From assembly GCA_020629935.1 (NCBI GenBank), contig JAHDCJ010000007.1, positions 32,179-74,019 of the forward strand: DNA of 41,841 nucleotides, given 5' to 3'. The DNA comes from Saprospiraceae bacterium (GTDB lineage Bacteria > Bacteroidota > Bacteroidia > Chitinophagales > Saprospiraceae). Below, one piece after another: positions 7,191-16,195 of this stretch; positions within the stretch are counted from its first letter, which is position 1; the number at the start of each line of letters is the position of its first letter. The notes beneath the pieces were generated by a model that saw only the letters and a list, made by a program, of their open reading frames with translations, searched no databases and was not told the DNA's origin. Position numbers and translations under genes: made by a program.

Positions 7191-9857
7191 ATGTATAGAT
7201 GCTTCTTTCTTAGTATAATATTAAGTTTTTTCGTCAGTTTTACTTTCGCACAAGACGAAGTAAAATGGTCTTTTGATTCCGAACAAGTCGGTGATAAAGA
7301 ATTCGATCTCGTATTTAAAGCTGTCGTTGCCGAAGGATGGCATTTGTATTCTCAAAATATTGAAGAAGGTGGACCTATTCCCACAAGCTTCAATTTTGAA
7401 GATATCAAAGGGTATGAAGTTGTAGGAAAAGCCAAAGAACTAGGTGATCTCAAAGAAGAATTTAGTTCCGTTTTTGGAATGAAATTACGCTATTTCAAAA
7501 AGAAAGCTACCTTCAAACAACGCGTAAAGCTTACCGATGACAAGGCCAATGCCACAGGTTATCTTACTTTCATGACTTGTAATGATCGAACTTGTCTTCC
7601 TCCTACAGATATTGATTTTGATTTTAGCTTAGCTGCTAAAAAAGAAGCTCCTAAGGAAGAGCCGAAAGAGGAACCCAAAGAAGAGCCAAAGGAAGAACCG
7701 AAAGAAACGCCTAAGGAAGAACCCAAGGAAACACCAAAAGAAGAACCCACAAAGCCAAAGGAAGAGCCAAAAGTAAATACTAATACAGGCAAAACTTCCG
7801 TAGATAAACCCAAAGAGGAACCGAAAAAAGAACCCACGAAACCTAAGGAAGAGCCGAAAGAAAAGGAAGAACCAAAGGAGAAAGAAGAGCCAAAGGACGA
7901 TGGACCAAACGAAACATGGGATCATGACGAACCAGTAAAATGGTCTTCTACAACCGAAAAATTGAATGAGGATGAATACCTTATTTCTTTTGATGCGAAA
8001 GTAAAAAAAGGATGGGTAATCTATTCTATGTTTGGGCCAAAAGACGATGGCCCTATTCCTACAGAAATCGAATTTGAGCCTGAAGAAAGCGTAAAACTCC
8101 TCGGTAAACCTACCGAAGAAGGAAATAAAAAGTCAGGTTACGATAAGATTTTTAAAATGAACGTAACCAAATTTTCTGACGATTTTAAAATCACACAAAA
8201 AATCAAAGTAGTCGATGCGACTAAACCAGTAGAAGGTTATGTTTCATTTATGACTTGTGATGATAAACAATGTATTCCTTTACAACATGATTTTAGTTTT
8301 CCTTTAGGAAGTGAAAATGCGTCTAATAACACCTCTACCCCTAGTGGACCAAAAGTTACGGGTGAAGGATATAATGAAATGATCGCTTTTGGAGAACCGA
8401 TCCAAGCTTGTAGTGAGACCAAAGACATGTCTGGTCTTTTAAAGATTTTTATTTTAGGATTCCTAGGCGGATTAGTTGCCCTAATTACCCCTTGCGTTTT
8501 CCCAATGATTCCTTTAACGGTAAGTTACTTTACTAAGAAAAGTTCGAGTAAAGCAAAAGGTATTTCTAATGCCTTAATTTACGGAATCTCTATCATTTTG
8601 ATTTATGTTTCTTTAGGGATGACATTGACACTCATTTTTGGCCCGCAGGTCATGAATGAACTTTCCACCAATGCGATTCTTAATTTATTATTCTTTGCTT
8701 TATTTGTCATCTTCGCCTTTTCATTCTTTGGGTATTTTGAAATCACTCTACCTAGTTCTTGGTCTACAAAAACAGACCAAATGGCAGATAAAGGTGGATT
8801 TCTTGGAATCTTCTTTATGGCCTTTACTTTAGGTATTGTCTCCTTTTCATGTACAGGACCAATTATTGGTACTTTACTCGTAGAAGCTGGGCGAGCAGAT
8901 ACTGGAACTATTGGACGAATGACCTTAGGCCCACCTATTGGTATGTTAGGGTTTTCTACTGCACTCGCTTTACCATTTACTTTATTTGCTGCATTCCCAG
9001 GTTGGTTAAATTCATTGCCAAAATCTGGAGGATGGATGACCTCGGTCAAAGTCGTTTTAGGATTTTTAGAATTAGCTTTAGCTTTAAAATTCTTCTCGGT
9101 AGTAGACATGACTTATCACTGGGGTATTTTGAAATATGAGTTATTTATGGGACTTTGGGTTTTAATTTTCTTAGCTATGGGATTATATCTCTTTGGCTTT
9201 ATTCGATTCCCACATGATTCGCCATTAAAAAAATTATCAATTCCTCGATTTGCCTTGGCATTAGGATCCGTACTATTTTCCGCTTATATGGCTTGGGGTT
9301 TATTTAGTTATAAAGCCATTCCAATTTTAAGTGGATTGGCACCACCTGTACATTATAATTTCTTTAAGCCAATTAAATGTCCACATAATTTAGATTGTTA
9401 TAAAGACTATTATGAAGGCTTAGCTGTAGCGCAAAAAGAGAAGAAACCTATGCTTGTAGATTTTACAGGTTATGGTTGTGTAAACTGTCGAAAGATGGAA
9501 GAACATGTTTGGCCATCTCCAGAAATTATGCGTATCTTACAAAATGACGTTGTCTTAGTTTCTTTATATGTAGATGATCGAACGAAATTACCAGAACCTT
9601 ATATTTCTGCTTTTGATAATAAGAAAAAAAGAACACTAGGTAATCGTTGGGCAGATTTCCAAGCAAGACATTTTGATAAGGTTTCACAGCCTTATTACGT
9701 ACTTGTAAGTCATGATCAACAATTACTAAACAATCCAGTAGAATATACTCCCAACAAAGAAGAGTTTGCAGAATTCTTAAATTGTGGGATTGATGCCTTC
9801 TACGAATATTGCAAGGATTGTGATAAAAAAGATAGTAAAATAGGGCTGAAGGAATAA
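7191..9857 (+). CDS. dsbD: Protein-disulfide reductase DsbD family, with duplicated alpha domain
   Basis: An 888-residue inner-membrane thiol reductase that moves electrons from cytoplasmic thioredoxin to the periplasm. Order of parts: signal peptide (1-20, ending TFAQ); first alpha domain with MTCNDRTCLPP (about 25-145); a low-complexity linker of PKEEP units (about 150-236); second alpha domain with MTCDDKQCIPL (about 243-370); a CcdA-like membrane core with about eight helices and the redox cysteines Cys435 (ITPCVFPMIP) and Cys554 (SFSCTGPIIG); and a C-terminal thioredoxin-like domain with Cys763-x-x-Cys766 (GYGCVNCRK). E. coli DsbD is about 565 residues with one alpha domain, so this is long because of the extra domain and linker. 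A nested hairpin with T6 lies 25 bases downstream. Confidence 0.93.
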   Translation: MYRCFFLSIILSFFVSFTFAQDEVKWSFDSEQVGDKEFDLVFKAVVAEGWHLYSQNIEEGGPIPTSFNFEDIKGYEVVGKAKELGDLKEEFSSVFGMKLRYFKKKATFKQRVKLTDDKANATGYLTFMTCNDRTCLPPTDIDFDFSLAAKKEAPKEEPKEEPKEEPKEEPKETPKEEPKETPKEEPTKPKEEPKVNTNTGKTSVDKPKEEPKKEPTKPKEEPKEKEEPKEKEEPKDDGPNETWDHDEPVKWSSTTEKLNEDEYLISFDAKVKKGWVIYSMFGPKDDGPIPTEIEFEPEESVKLLGKPTEEGNKKSGYDKIFKMNVTKFSDDFKITQKIKVVDATKPVEGYVSFMTCDDKQCIPLQHDFSFPLGSENASNNTSTPSGPKVTGEGYNEMIAFGEPIQACSETKDMSGLLKIFILGFLGGLVALITPCVFPMIPLTVSYFTKKSSSKAKGISNALIYGISIILIYVSLGMTLTLIFGPQVMNELSTNAILNLLFFALFVIFAFSFFGYFEITLPSSWSTKTDQMADKGGFLGIFFMAFTLGIVSFSCTGPIIGTLLVEAGRADTGTIGRMTLGPPIGMLGFSTALALPFTLFAAFPGWLNSLPKSGGWMTSVKVVLGFLELALALKFFSVVDMTYHWGILKYELFMGLWVLIFLAMGLYLFGFIRFPHDSPLKKLSIPRFALALGSVLFSAYMAWGLFSYKAIPILSGLAPPVHYNFFKPIKCPHNLDCYKDYYEGLAVAQKEKKPMLVDFTGYGCVNCRKMEEHVWPSPEIMRILQNDVVLVSLYVDDRTKLPEPYISAFDNKKKRTLGNRWADFQARHFDKVSQPYYVLVSHDQQLLNNPVEYTPNKEEFAEFLNCGIDAFYEYCKDCDKKDSKIGLKE
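7641..7895 (+). repeat. Low-complexity 12-bp-unit repeat encoding PKEE
   Basis: Within dsbD, imperfect 12-base units of the type AAGGAAGAGCCG encode repeated Pro-Lys-Glu-Glu, with PKET and PTKP variants. One non-repeat interruption lies in the middle. It makes a charged, extended linker between the two alpha domains and is a likely site of length variation by slippage. Confidence 0.85.
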
Positions 9858-9881
9858 CCCTTCTCCTCTTCAACTTTAAGC

Positions 9882-9966
9882 AACCGTCTCTAATTATTTT
9901 GTAGCTGATTAATCATTGAAATTCGGGAAAATTAATCAGGTTCAATTTATGGAGACGGTTTTTTAT
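9882..9966 (+). terminator. Nested-stem terminator after dsbD
   Basis: An outer stem AACCGTCTC (9882-9890) with GAGACGGTT (9952-9960) is followed by a run of T to 9964. Inside it a second perfect 9-bp stem, CTGATTAAT (9905-9913) with ATTAATCAG (9931-9939), encloses a 17-base loop. The T-tract on the plus strand supports termination of the dsbD transcript. The nested structure is larger than usual for a terminator. Confidence 0.55.
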
Positions 9967-10139
9967 GCCTTCTTGAAAACAAGACCTCCAATTCTTTAGA
10001 CTTTGTATCTCTTATAAAATACATCCTATCTTTATCTACCTCATTTCTTTTCCAATTAATCTAGAATTTGATCATCGTTTTAATTGAAGTTTTAGTATCT
10101 TTCCGCCAAATTTTACAACACAGCAAAACAGTAGATACC
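9967..10139 (+). promoter_or_regulatory. Leader region of serA with possible -7 boxes
   Basis: An AT-rich non-coding stretch. TATCTTTC at 10096-10103 matches the Bacteroidota -7 consensus TAnnTTTG at all but the last base. Upstream there is a TTTG followed about 21 bases later by TATCTTTA. Either could start the serA transcript. I see no riboswitch fold that I recognise. Confidence 0.3.
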
Positions 10140-11102
10140 ATGCCAAAGATATTAGTAAATGATGGAATGCACCAAGATGGACAAAAGATGCTTGAAAATG
10201 CAGGTTATGAAGTAAACACCAATAAAATCGCACAAGAGGATTTAGCTCAAGCTTTACCCGATTATGATGTTATTGTAGTTCGTAGTGCAACCAAAGTGAG
10301 AGAAGATTTAATCAATGCTTGTCCAAATCTAAAAATTATTGCTCGTGGAGGTGTTGGTCTTGATAATATCGATGTAAATTATGCGGAGAACAAAGGCATT
10401 AAGGTAATCAACACGCCTTCCGCTTCGTCACAGTCTGTAGCAGAACTAGCCATTGGTCATATGTTCAACTTAGCGCGTCATTTACATGATGCAAATAGAA
10501 ATATGCCATCCAAAGGAGCAACCGATTTTAAATCGTTAAAAAAACAATATGCTAAAGGCGTAGAACTTCGTGGCAAAACTATTGGTATTCTTGGTTTTGG
10601 TCGTATTGGCCAATATGTTGCTCGAATGGCCATTGGATTAGGAATGAATGTAATTCCTGTAGATTTGGTTTATGATAAATTGAAAATTGACTTAGACGTT
10701 TTAAGTATTAAAGATGTAGATCTTTCGGTTACCTTAAAAACAGAGCCATTAGATAACATGCTCGCTAAAGCAGATTTCATTACCGTACACGTCCCTTTTA
10801 AACAAGGAAACAAAGCGCTTATTGGAGCAGCAGAATTAGCAAAAATGAAAGATGGTGTTTTTCTAGTCAATACCGCAAGAGGTGGCGTCTTTAATGAAGA
10901 AGCTTTACTTCAAGCGTTAGACTCTGGAAAAGTTGCCGCAGCAGCTCTAGATGTTTTTGAAAATGAGCCCAATCCTGATGAACGTTTATTGAGTCATCCT
11001 AAAGTTTCTCTTTCTCCACATATTGGTGCATCTACTTTGGAAGCACAACGAAACATTGGCTTAGAATTAGCGGATAAAATCATGTCGCACTTCGAAAATT
11101 AA
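10140..11102 (+). CDS. serA: D-3-phosphoglycerate dehydrogenase (D-2-hydroxyacid dehydrogenase family)
   Basis: Oxidises 3-phosphoglycerate to 3-phosphohydroxypyruvate with NAD, the first step of serine synthesis. From the ATG at 10140 the protein is 320 residues; the open frame continues 24 codons upstream, but that segment is not protein-like. Visible: ARGGVGLDNID substrate loop, NAD-binding GFGRIG at 152-157, and catalytic Arg247 (NTARGG), Glu276 (ENEP) and His294 (SPHIGAST). It lacks the C-terminal ACT domain of E. coli SerA, so it should not be serine-inhibited through that domain. Pairing with the DUF1015 gene 21 bases downstream is typical of serine-synthesis loci and supports this role over another hydroxyacid dehydrogenase. 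serC is not in this window. Confidence 0.9.
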   Translation: MPKILVNDGMHQDGQKMLENAGYEVNTNKIAQEDLAQALPDYDVIVVRSATKVREDLINACPNLKIIARGGVGLDNIDVNYAENKGIKVINTPSASSQSVAELAIGHMFNLARHLHDANRNMPSKGATDFKSLKKQYAKGVELRGKTIGILGFGRIGQYVARMAIGLGMNVIPVDLVYDKLKIDLDVLSIKDVDLSVTLKTEPLDNMLAKADFITVHVPFKQGNKALIGAAELAKMKDGVFLVNTARGGVFNEEALLQALDSGKVAAAALDVFENEPNPDERLLSHPKVSLSPHIGASTLEAQRNIGLELADKIMSHFEN

Positions 11103-11123
11103 ACTTGATTTTATTTTAATCTA

Positions 11124-12239
11124 ATGGCTGACATTCGACCCATACAAGGAGCTATTCCTAATTTAGAATCCTTAACCAATACGGATTCCTTTTTTGATTC
11201 AGTAAAAGTACATTTTCCTCGTTACTGGGAATCTGGACATTTCCAAGAATTCGAGGATAAGGCTTATTTTGTTTACGAACAAAAAATACGAGGGATCAAA
11301 CGAATTGGACTTATTGCTTCAATTGAAATCTATGAATATTTAATTGGCAATATCTTGCGACATGAACATACCCTTGAAGCAAAACGAGCCTATATGATGA
11401 AATTGTTTGAAGAACGCCAAGCGCACATTAAACCCACGCTTTTAACCTACCCCAAAGTAGATGGGATTAATGAAATTTTAAAGTCTTCAAGAACAGAAGA
11501 AAACTTTTGTTATTCTACCATCTACAAAGATACCAAACACAGCATTTGGAAAATTTCGGATAAACAAACCATCCAAAAAATCACCTCGATTTTTCAAGAT
11601 AAAATTCATAAAGTTTATATCGCAGATGGACATCATCGAACGGCTACTGCGGCTATTTTATATCAACAAATGAGGGATGGAAAAAAAGAAGCGAATGGGA
11701 AAAACTACAATCATTTGCTCGCTGCTTTTTTCTCTTCGGATCAATTAGATATTCATGAATTTAATCGTGTAGTAAGTACCTTAAATAACTATTCACCCAA
11801 AGGTTTTCGAGCAGAATTAAGAAAACATTTTATTGTAGAAAAAAAACAAAATCCTTTTCAACCAAAACAGCCGAACGAAATAGGAATGTTTATCGAAAAG
11901 AAATGGTACAAAATCACGCCTAAAGACAATTTTTTAAAACGGTTTACCAAAGAAGAAGATAAACTGGCCGTCAGTTGGCTTAATGATATTGTACTCAAAA
12001 AAATACTTAAGATTGAAGATGTGCGTGCCGACCAACGGATTGAATATGTAGAAGGACCTAAAGGGTTGAAAGCATTAGAACGAAAGGTGGGCCGAAATAT
12101 GCAAGCCGTTGCCTTTAGTCTTTACCCCATTCAATTTGATATTTTAACCAAAGTCGCAGATCAAGAAGGTATAATGCCTCCAAAATCTACTTGGTTTGAA
12201 CCACGCCTTCGAAATGGGATGGTCATTACTCGTTTTTAA
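11124..12239 (+). CDS. DUF1015 family protein
   Basis: 371 residues, of the DUF1015 family often found next to serA/serC and sometimes described as a SerC-associated protein. The biochemical function is not established. The N-terminus has the family pattern of a proline-rich start (IRPIQGAIPN) and the diagnostic YIADGHHRTATA motif sits mid-protein at about 169-180. No signal peptide or membrane segment, so it is cytoplasmic. It lies 21 bases after serA and 18 bases before the AmgK-like gene, so it could bridge the two transcription groups. The ATG at 11124 is well placed. Confidence 0.9.
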   Translation: MADIRPIQGAIPNLESLTNTDSFFDSVKVHFPRYWESGHFQEFEDKAYFVYEQKIRGIKRIGLIASIEIYEYLIGNILRHEHTLEAKRAYMMKLFEERQAHIKPTLLTYPKVDGINEILKSSRTEENFCYSTIYKDTKHSIWKISDKQTIQKITSIFQDKIHKVYIADGHHRTATAAILYQQMRDGKKEANGKNYNHLLAAFFSSDQLDIHEFNRVVSTLNNYSPKGFRAELRKHFIVEKKQNPFQPKQPNEIGMFIEKKWYKITPKDNFLKRFTKEEDKLAVSWLNDIVLKKILKIEDVRADQRIEYVEGPKGLKALERKVGRNMQAVAFSLYPIQFDILTKVADQEGIMPPKSTWFEPRLRNGMVITRF

Positions 12240-12257
12240 TATTGACGCTTAATTATT

Positions 12258-13277
12258 ATGGATAAAGCACTTAAAACCAAAATCGAAACGTGCTACTTCA
12301 ATTGGTCTGGGCAAATGCCTACATCAATTACTCCGCTTGCTCAGTCTGGGTCTAATCGTTTATATTTTCGTATAGAAAACGAAAACCAATCTGTACTCGC
12401 AGCCTATAATTCTGATCTACTAGAAAATAAAGCTTTTCTTGGTTTCACCCAACACTTTGCACAACAAGGAGCCAATGTTCCGAAGGTTTATTATGTCCAT
12501 AAAGACCAAACCATTTACCTCTTACAAGACTTAGGCAATGAGACGTTATTACAAAAAAGAATGGTTTATAAAGAGGCTAATGTTCTTCCTTCTTCTATCA
12601 TTGATTTATACAAAAAATCATTGGCTGGATTAGCTCAACTTCAGACTGCGATGTCTAAAGATTTAGACTTTAGTCTCTGTATTTCAAGACCTGTTTTTGA
12701 TCGTCAAGCCATCTATTGGGACTTGAATTATTTTAAGTATTATTTCCTAAAAGTAAAAGGTGTTTTATTTAATGAACAACATCTTGAAGACGACTTCAAT
12801 ACACTAAGTCAATATTTAGCTGGGGCAGATGCGCAATATTTTATGTTTAGAGATTTCCAAGCTCGAAACATCATGTGCCATAATAATGAAGCATTTTTTA
12901 TTGATTATCAAGGAGGAAGAAAAGGGGCATTACAATACGATGTAGCTTCCCTTCTTTTTCAAGCCAAAGCCAACTTACCTTTTGACCTTAGAGAAGAATT
13001 GGCAAGTTATTATCTGTCAGAAGTTAAAAAGTATATCTCTATTTCTGATCAAGACTTTTGGGATTACTATTATGGTTTTGTTTGGATTCGATGTATTCAA
13101 GTACTCGGAGCTTATGGGTTTCGCGGTTTAATAGAAGGAAAAAAGCATTTTTTAGAAAGTATTCCTTTTGCTTTAAAAAATATAAAATGGCTTTTAGAAA
13201 ACACCAACATACCTATTTCAATGCCTACCATAAAAAAAGCATTCAACGATTTAATTCAAATAAATGATAATGAATAA
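12258..13277 (+). CDS. amgK: Anomeric sugar kinase, AmgK-like (APH phosphotransferase fold)
   Basis: 339 residues with the aminoglycoside-phosphotransferase kinase fold. AmgK phosphorylates MurNAc (and GlcNAc) at C1 in peptidoglycan recycling. The nucleotide-binding hinge region includes LLQDLGNE, the catalytic loop is FRDFQARNIM with Asp199, and the metal site is FIDYQGGRKG with Asp216. The DFQ-RNIM and DYQGGRxGxxxYDVASLL signature is closer to AmgK than to antibiotic-modifying APH enzymes. The strongest support is a MurU-like nucleotidyltransferase two genes downstream. Its last 14 bases overlap the start of the RapZ-like gene, indicating translational coupling. The substrate remains inferred. 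Confidence 0.8.
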   Translation: MDKALKTKIETCYFNWSGQMPTSITPLAQSGSNRLYFRIENENQSVLAAYNSDLLENKAFLGFTQHFAQQGANVPKVYYVHKDQTIYLLQDLGNETLLQKRMVYKEANVLPSSIIDLYKKSLAGLAQLQTAMSKDLDFSLCISRPVFDRQAIYWDLNYFKYYFLKVKGVLFNEQHLEDDFNTLSQYLAGADAQYFMFRDFQARNIMCHNNEAFFIDYQGGRKGALQYDVASLLFQAKANLPFDLREELASYYLSEVKKYISISDQDFWDYYYGFVWIRCIQVLGAYGFRGLIEGKKHFLESIPFALKNIKWLLENTNIPISMPTIKKAFNDLIQINDNE

Positions 13278-13686
13278 ACCTACATTAACACTTAGTATTC
13301 GAAGCTTTTCATATAAGAAAGGAATACCAGAAGATCAAAATGGTCATGGCGGAGGATTTGTTTTCGATTGTCGGTCTATTCATAATCCTGGACGCTACGA
13401 GCCCTATAAAAAACTTACCGGACGAGATGAATCTGTCATCACTTTTTTAAAAGAAAAAAGTAAAATTGACGATTTTCTTAATGATATCTACGCGTTAGTA
13501 GATCGAGCGGTGGCGCAATATATGAGTCGAAACTTTGAACACCTCATGGTTTCTTTTGGATGTACGGGAGGACAACATCGTTCGGTTTACAGTGCAGATC
13601 AACTAGCCAATCATGTCAAAGAAAAATTTGGTATAAAAGTAGACTTAATTCATGTAGAACAAGAAGCCAAAAATTGGATAAACTAG
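13264..13686 (+). CDS. Stand-alone RapZ C-terminal domain protein
   Basis: 140 residues matching only the C-terminal half of RapZ. Visible: the RSFSYKKGIP entry, FVFDCRSIHNPGRY, LTGRD, and the hallmark GCTGGQHRSV at residues 99-108. The N-terminal P-loop kinase-like domain of full RapZ is absent. In E. coli this C-terminal domain binds glucosamine-6-phosphate and controls GlmY/GlmZ RNAs and thereby GlmS; no such RNA system is expected here. The start ATG at 13264 (or 13270) overlaps the end of the AmgK-like gene, and MurU starts two bases after its stop. It may sense or bind an amino-sugar phosphate from the same pathway. The family assignment is sure; the role is inference. Confidence 0.88.
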   Translation: MIMNKPTLTLSIRSFSYKKGIPEDQNGHGGGFVFDCRSIHNPGRYEPYKKLTGRDESVITFLKEKSKIDDFLNDIYALVDRAVAQYMSRNFEHLMVSFGCTGGQHRSVYSADQLANHVKEKFGIKVDLIHVEQEAKNWIN

Positions 13687-13688
13687 TT

Positions 13689-14438
13689 ATGAAAAAAGCC
13701 ATGTTGTTTGCTGCTGGTCTTGGCACTCGCCTAAAACCAATAACCGAAAATTGTCCGAAAGCATTAGTCAAAGTCAATGGATTTGCCTTGTTAGAAATAG
13801 CCATTCAACAACTGCAAAAAAATGGAATTGAATCGATCATTCTTAACGTCCATCATTTTGCAGATCAAGTGGAAGCCTTTTTGAAATCAAAAAAATGGGA
13901 TGTAGAAATCCATGTTTCTGATGAACGCGATCGAGTACTTGAAACAGGCGGTGGATTAAAAAAAGCAGGGCACTTTTTTAAAGGGGAATCCGATTTTCTA
14001 GTCACCAATGTGGATGTACTTTCCAATATTGATTTAAAAAAAATGCTAAAACAGCATCGAGAAAAAAAAGCTATCGCCACCTTAGCTGTTCGCAATAGAA
14101 TTTCTTCTAGGTATTTATTATTTAACGAGGAGGATCGATTGGTGGGTTGGAAAAATGAAAAGACTGGCGCACAAAAATTATTATTTAATAAAGAAACCAT
14201 TGCCAAGCAGCAAGCGTTTAGTGGCATTCAAATTATCTCTTCCCAATTTCTAGAAAATATTCGACAAGAAGGTAAATTTTCTATTATTGAAACCTATTTA
14301 GATCAAGGGAAAAATCATCTTATTCAAGCATATGATCATACGGATGATCTTTGGCTCGATGTAGGTACACATCCTAGTTTAGAAAAAGCGACTAAATTAC
14401 TCCCTCTTTTAGATAAAAAATATGATTTAGGCTTGTAA
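13689..14438 (+). CDS. murU: Nucleotidyltransferase, MurU-like
   Basis: 249 residues of the NTP-transferase (sugar-1-phosphate nucleotidyltransferase) family. MurU makes UDP-MurNAc from MurNAc-1-phosphate, bypassing de novo synthesis and the fosfomycin target MurA. The nucleotide-binding AAGLGTRLKPITENCPKAL sits at about 8-26. An ETGGGLKKAG motif and the VTNVDVL metal site follow, and the C-terminus ends with LWLDVGTHPSLEKA. The open frame extends to 13560, but the part before 13689 overlaps the RapZ-like gene in another frame, so ATG 13689 is the start. It is coupled to the two upstream genes, and its last 12 bases overlap the convergent M3 peptidase gene. A different sugar phosphate remains possible. 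Confidence 0.82.
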   Translation: MKKAMLFAAGLGTRLKPITENCPKALVKVNGFALLEIAIQQLQKNGIESIILNVHHFADQVEAFLKSKKWDVEIHVSDERDRVLETGGGLKKAGHFFKGESDFLVTNVDVLSNIDLKKMLKQHREKKAIATLAVRNRISSRYLLFNEEDRLVGWKNEKTGAQKLLFNKETIAKQQAFSGIQIISSQFLENIRQEGKFSIIETYLDQGKNHLIQAYDHTDDLWLDVGTHPSLEKATKLLPLLDKKYDLGL

Positions 14439-16151
14439 CCGTTCAATTTCTATCTGCATAAAATCCATTAGTTCCTTTACATAGGCTCTAGAAAAATCAA
14501 ACTTTATTCCTGCGGTTTCATAAATTTCACCAATAGCACAAGAATAACCTAATTGGAGTGCCTTCATATAATTTTGGATAGCTAATTCTGGATTTTCTCT
14601 ATAGTTTCGCCAAATAGCAATAGCTCCTAGTTGAGCAATTCCATATTCGATATAATAGAACGGAACTTCAAAAATATGAAGTTGTCTTTGCCATAATTTT
14701 TTTTGAATAAACTCACACCCTTCCCAATCCATAGACTCCGCTTCAAACTCCATGTTTATTTTCATCCAAGCGGCTTCTCTTTCGTCTAGAGTGTGTCCTT
14801 CATTGGTATAAAGCCAATGCTGAAATTTATCAATAGTGGCCACCCAAGGAAGAATGTTTATCGATCGTTTGAGTTGCCAAAGTTTGGCTCTACGCAGTTC
14901 TTCTTTATCCTCAAAAAAGGTATCCCAATAATCCATAGAAAGTAGTTCCATCGCCATCGCTGCGAGTTCGGCCACTTCAGATGGTGGTCTTTTCTCCGAA
15001 TTAAGTTTTCGATCTTTTGTCAAGAAAGAATGAACGGCATGACCACTCTCATGCATCATCGTTCGCATATCTTTTAAAGAGTTGGCCGAGTTCATAAATA
15101 TAAAAGGCACCCCTGTTTCAGGAAGAGACATATTATATCCTCCTGGTCGTTTACCAACTCGAGATTCTAAATCCAAATGATTCATTTGGTTCATGATCTC
15201 AATGCATTGGCCAAAATAAGGATGTACTTTAGATAAACACGCCACACTTTTCTCAATAAGTTCTTCTACATTCTTAGAAGGCTTAATCGAAGGCAAATTT
15301 TGTGGATCTACCGCTAAATCCCAAGGTCTCAATTTTTCGATTTCTAGGTCTTTTTTCCGTTGGACATAAAAAGAATTCATGATCGGAACTACCTCTGCCG
15401 CAATGGCATCATGAAAGTCAAAACAATCCGATATTTTGTAATCAAATCTGCCTAATGATCTAAACTTATAATCCCTATAATTTTTATACCCTGCATTTTC
15501 TGCAAGCTGTTGACGTTTATTTAAAAGATCATCAAATAGGGTATTGAGCTTTTCGGCTTCTTCTAATCGACGATTGCTTATAGCCAAATAAATACGTTTA
15601 CGAAGCGTTCGATCTTGATCACTCAACAATACTTGAGCTTGAGGTATTGTATACGTTTCACCATTAAGTTCAATAGTCATTTCAGACGCAATACCTCCAA
15701 ATTCTTTTGTCTTGATTTGAATCTTGGTAAGCAATTCAATATTTTCTTCTCGGTAAAGTTTAATTTCATTGACCAAAGCCCTCAAATAAATAAAATATTT
15801 ATCTTTCTCAAGGTCTTGACAAAGCGGAGAATTTACCATTTTCTTATTTAGCAAATGGTTATAATAAGAAACTTTAGGAGCAATTTCATTTAAGAAAAAA
15901 TTAAAGGCTTCCTTAATTTTTGCATCCTTATTATTACAACTGAGTCGAATATATCGCCAACGGCTTTCTTCCATTAAAACAGCTTCCAATTCGTTTCGAT
16001 TCAAGATCCATTGTTCAAGATCTTCTAACGAATGAATAGTCTGTTTTAATAAAGCATCAAAAAAGGGTTGTATAGATTCCCAATTATCAACTTTAAATGA
16101 TTCTGATAAATAGTTTCTTGGGGGTTTAGATGGTAGAGCTGAAATCTGCAT
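14427..16151 (-). CDS. pepF: M3 family oligoendopeptidase (PepF-like)
   Basis: A 574-residue cytoplasmic zinc peptidase of family M3 that cleaves short peptides. The thermolysin-type zinc site HESGH is at 367-371, with the downstream Glu ligand region EVAELAAMAMELL about 25 residues later and the typical TGVPFIFMNSANS and PGGYNMSLPETG stretches before it. Length and lack of a signal peptide fit intracellular oligoendopeptidase F-type enzymes. It is convergent with murU, sharing 12 bases at the 3' ends. The DUF5606 gene lies 44 bases upstream on the same strand, so both may share a transcript. Confidence 0.92.
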   Translation of the reverse strand: MQISALPSKPPRNYLSESFKVDNWESIQPFFDALLKQTIHSLEDLEQWILNRNELEAVLMEESRWRYIRLSCNNKDAKIKEAFNFFLNEIAPKVSYYNHLLNKKMVNSPLCQDLEKDKYFIYLRALVNEIKLYREENIELLTKIQIKTKEFGGIASEMTIELNGETYTIPQAQVLLSDQDRTLRKRIYLAISNRRLEEAEKLNTLFDDLLNKRQQLAENAGYKNYRDYKFRSLGRFDYKISDCFDFHDAIAAEVVPIMNSFYVQRKKDLEIEKLRPWDLAVDPQNLPSIKPSKNVEELIEKSVACLSKVHPYFGQCIEIMNQMNHLDLESRVGKRPGGYNMSLPETGVPFIFMNSANSLKDMRTMMHESGHAVHSFLTKDRKLNSEKRPPSEVAELAAMAMELLSMDYWDTFFEDKEELRRAKLWQLKRSINILPWVATIDKFQHWLYTNEGHTLDEREAAWMKINMEFEAESMDWEGCEFIQKKLWQRQLHIFEVPFYYIEYGIAQLGAIAIWRNYRENPELAIQNYMKALQLGYSCAIGEIYETAGIKFDFSRAYVKELMDFMQIEIERLQA

Positions 16152-16195
16152 AAACGAAGTTTTGATTACGCAATAGAAAAATAATTGAATAAAAA

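Noticed and set aside
7559..7925. Two minus-strand frames opposite the dsbD linker
   Set aside because: Their Ser/Gly/Phe-rich repeats are simply the complement of the PKEE-coding repeat.
8849..9139. Plus-strand frame inside dsbD in another phase
   Set aside because: Aromatic-rich out-of-frame translation of the membrane core; no independent support.
10068..10139. N-terminal extension of serA
   Set aside because: The 24 extra codons precede a canonical ATG followed directly by the family's first strand, and a possible -7 box lies inside them.
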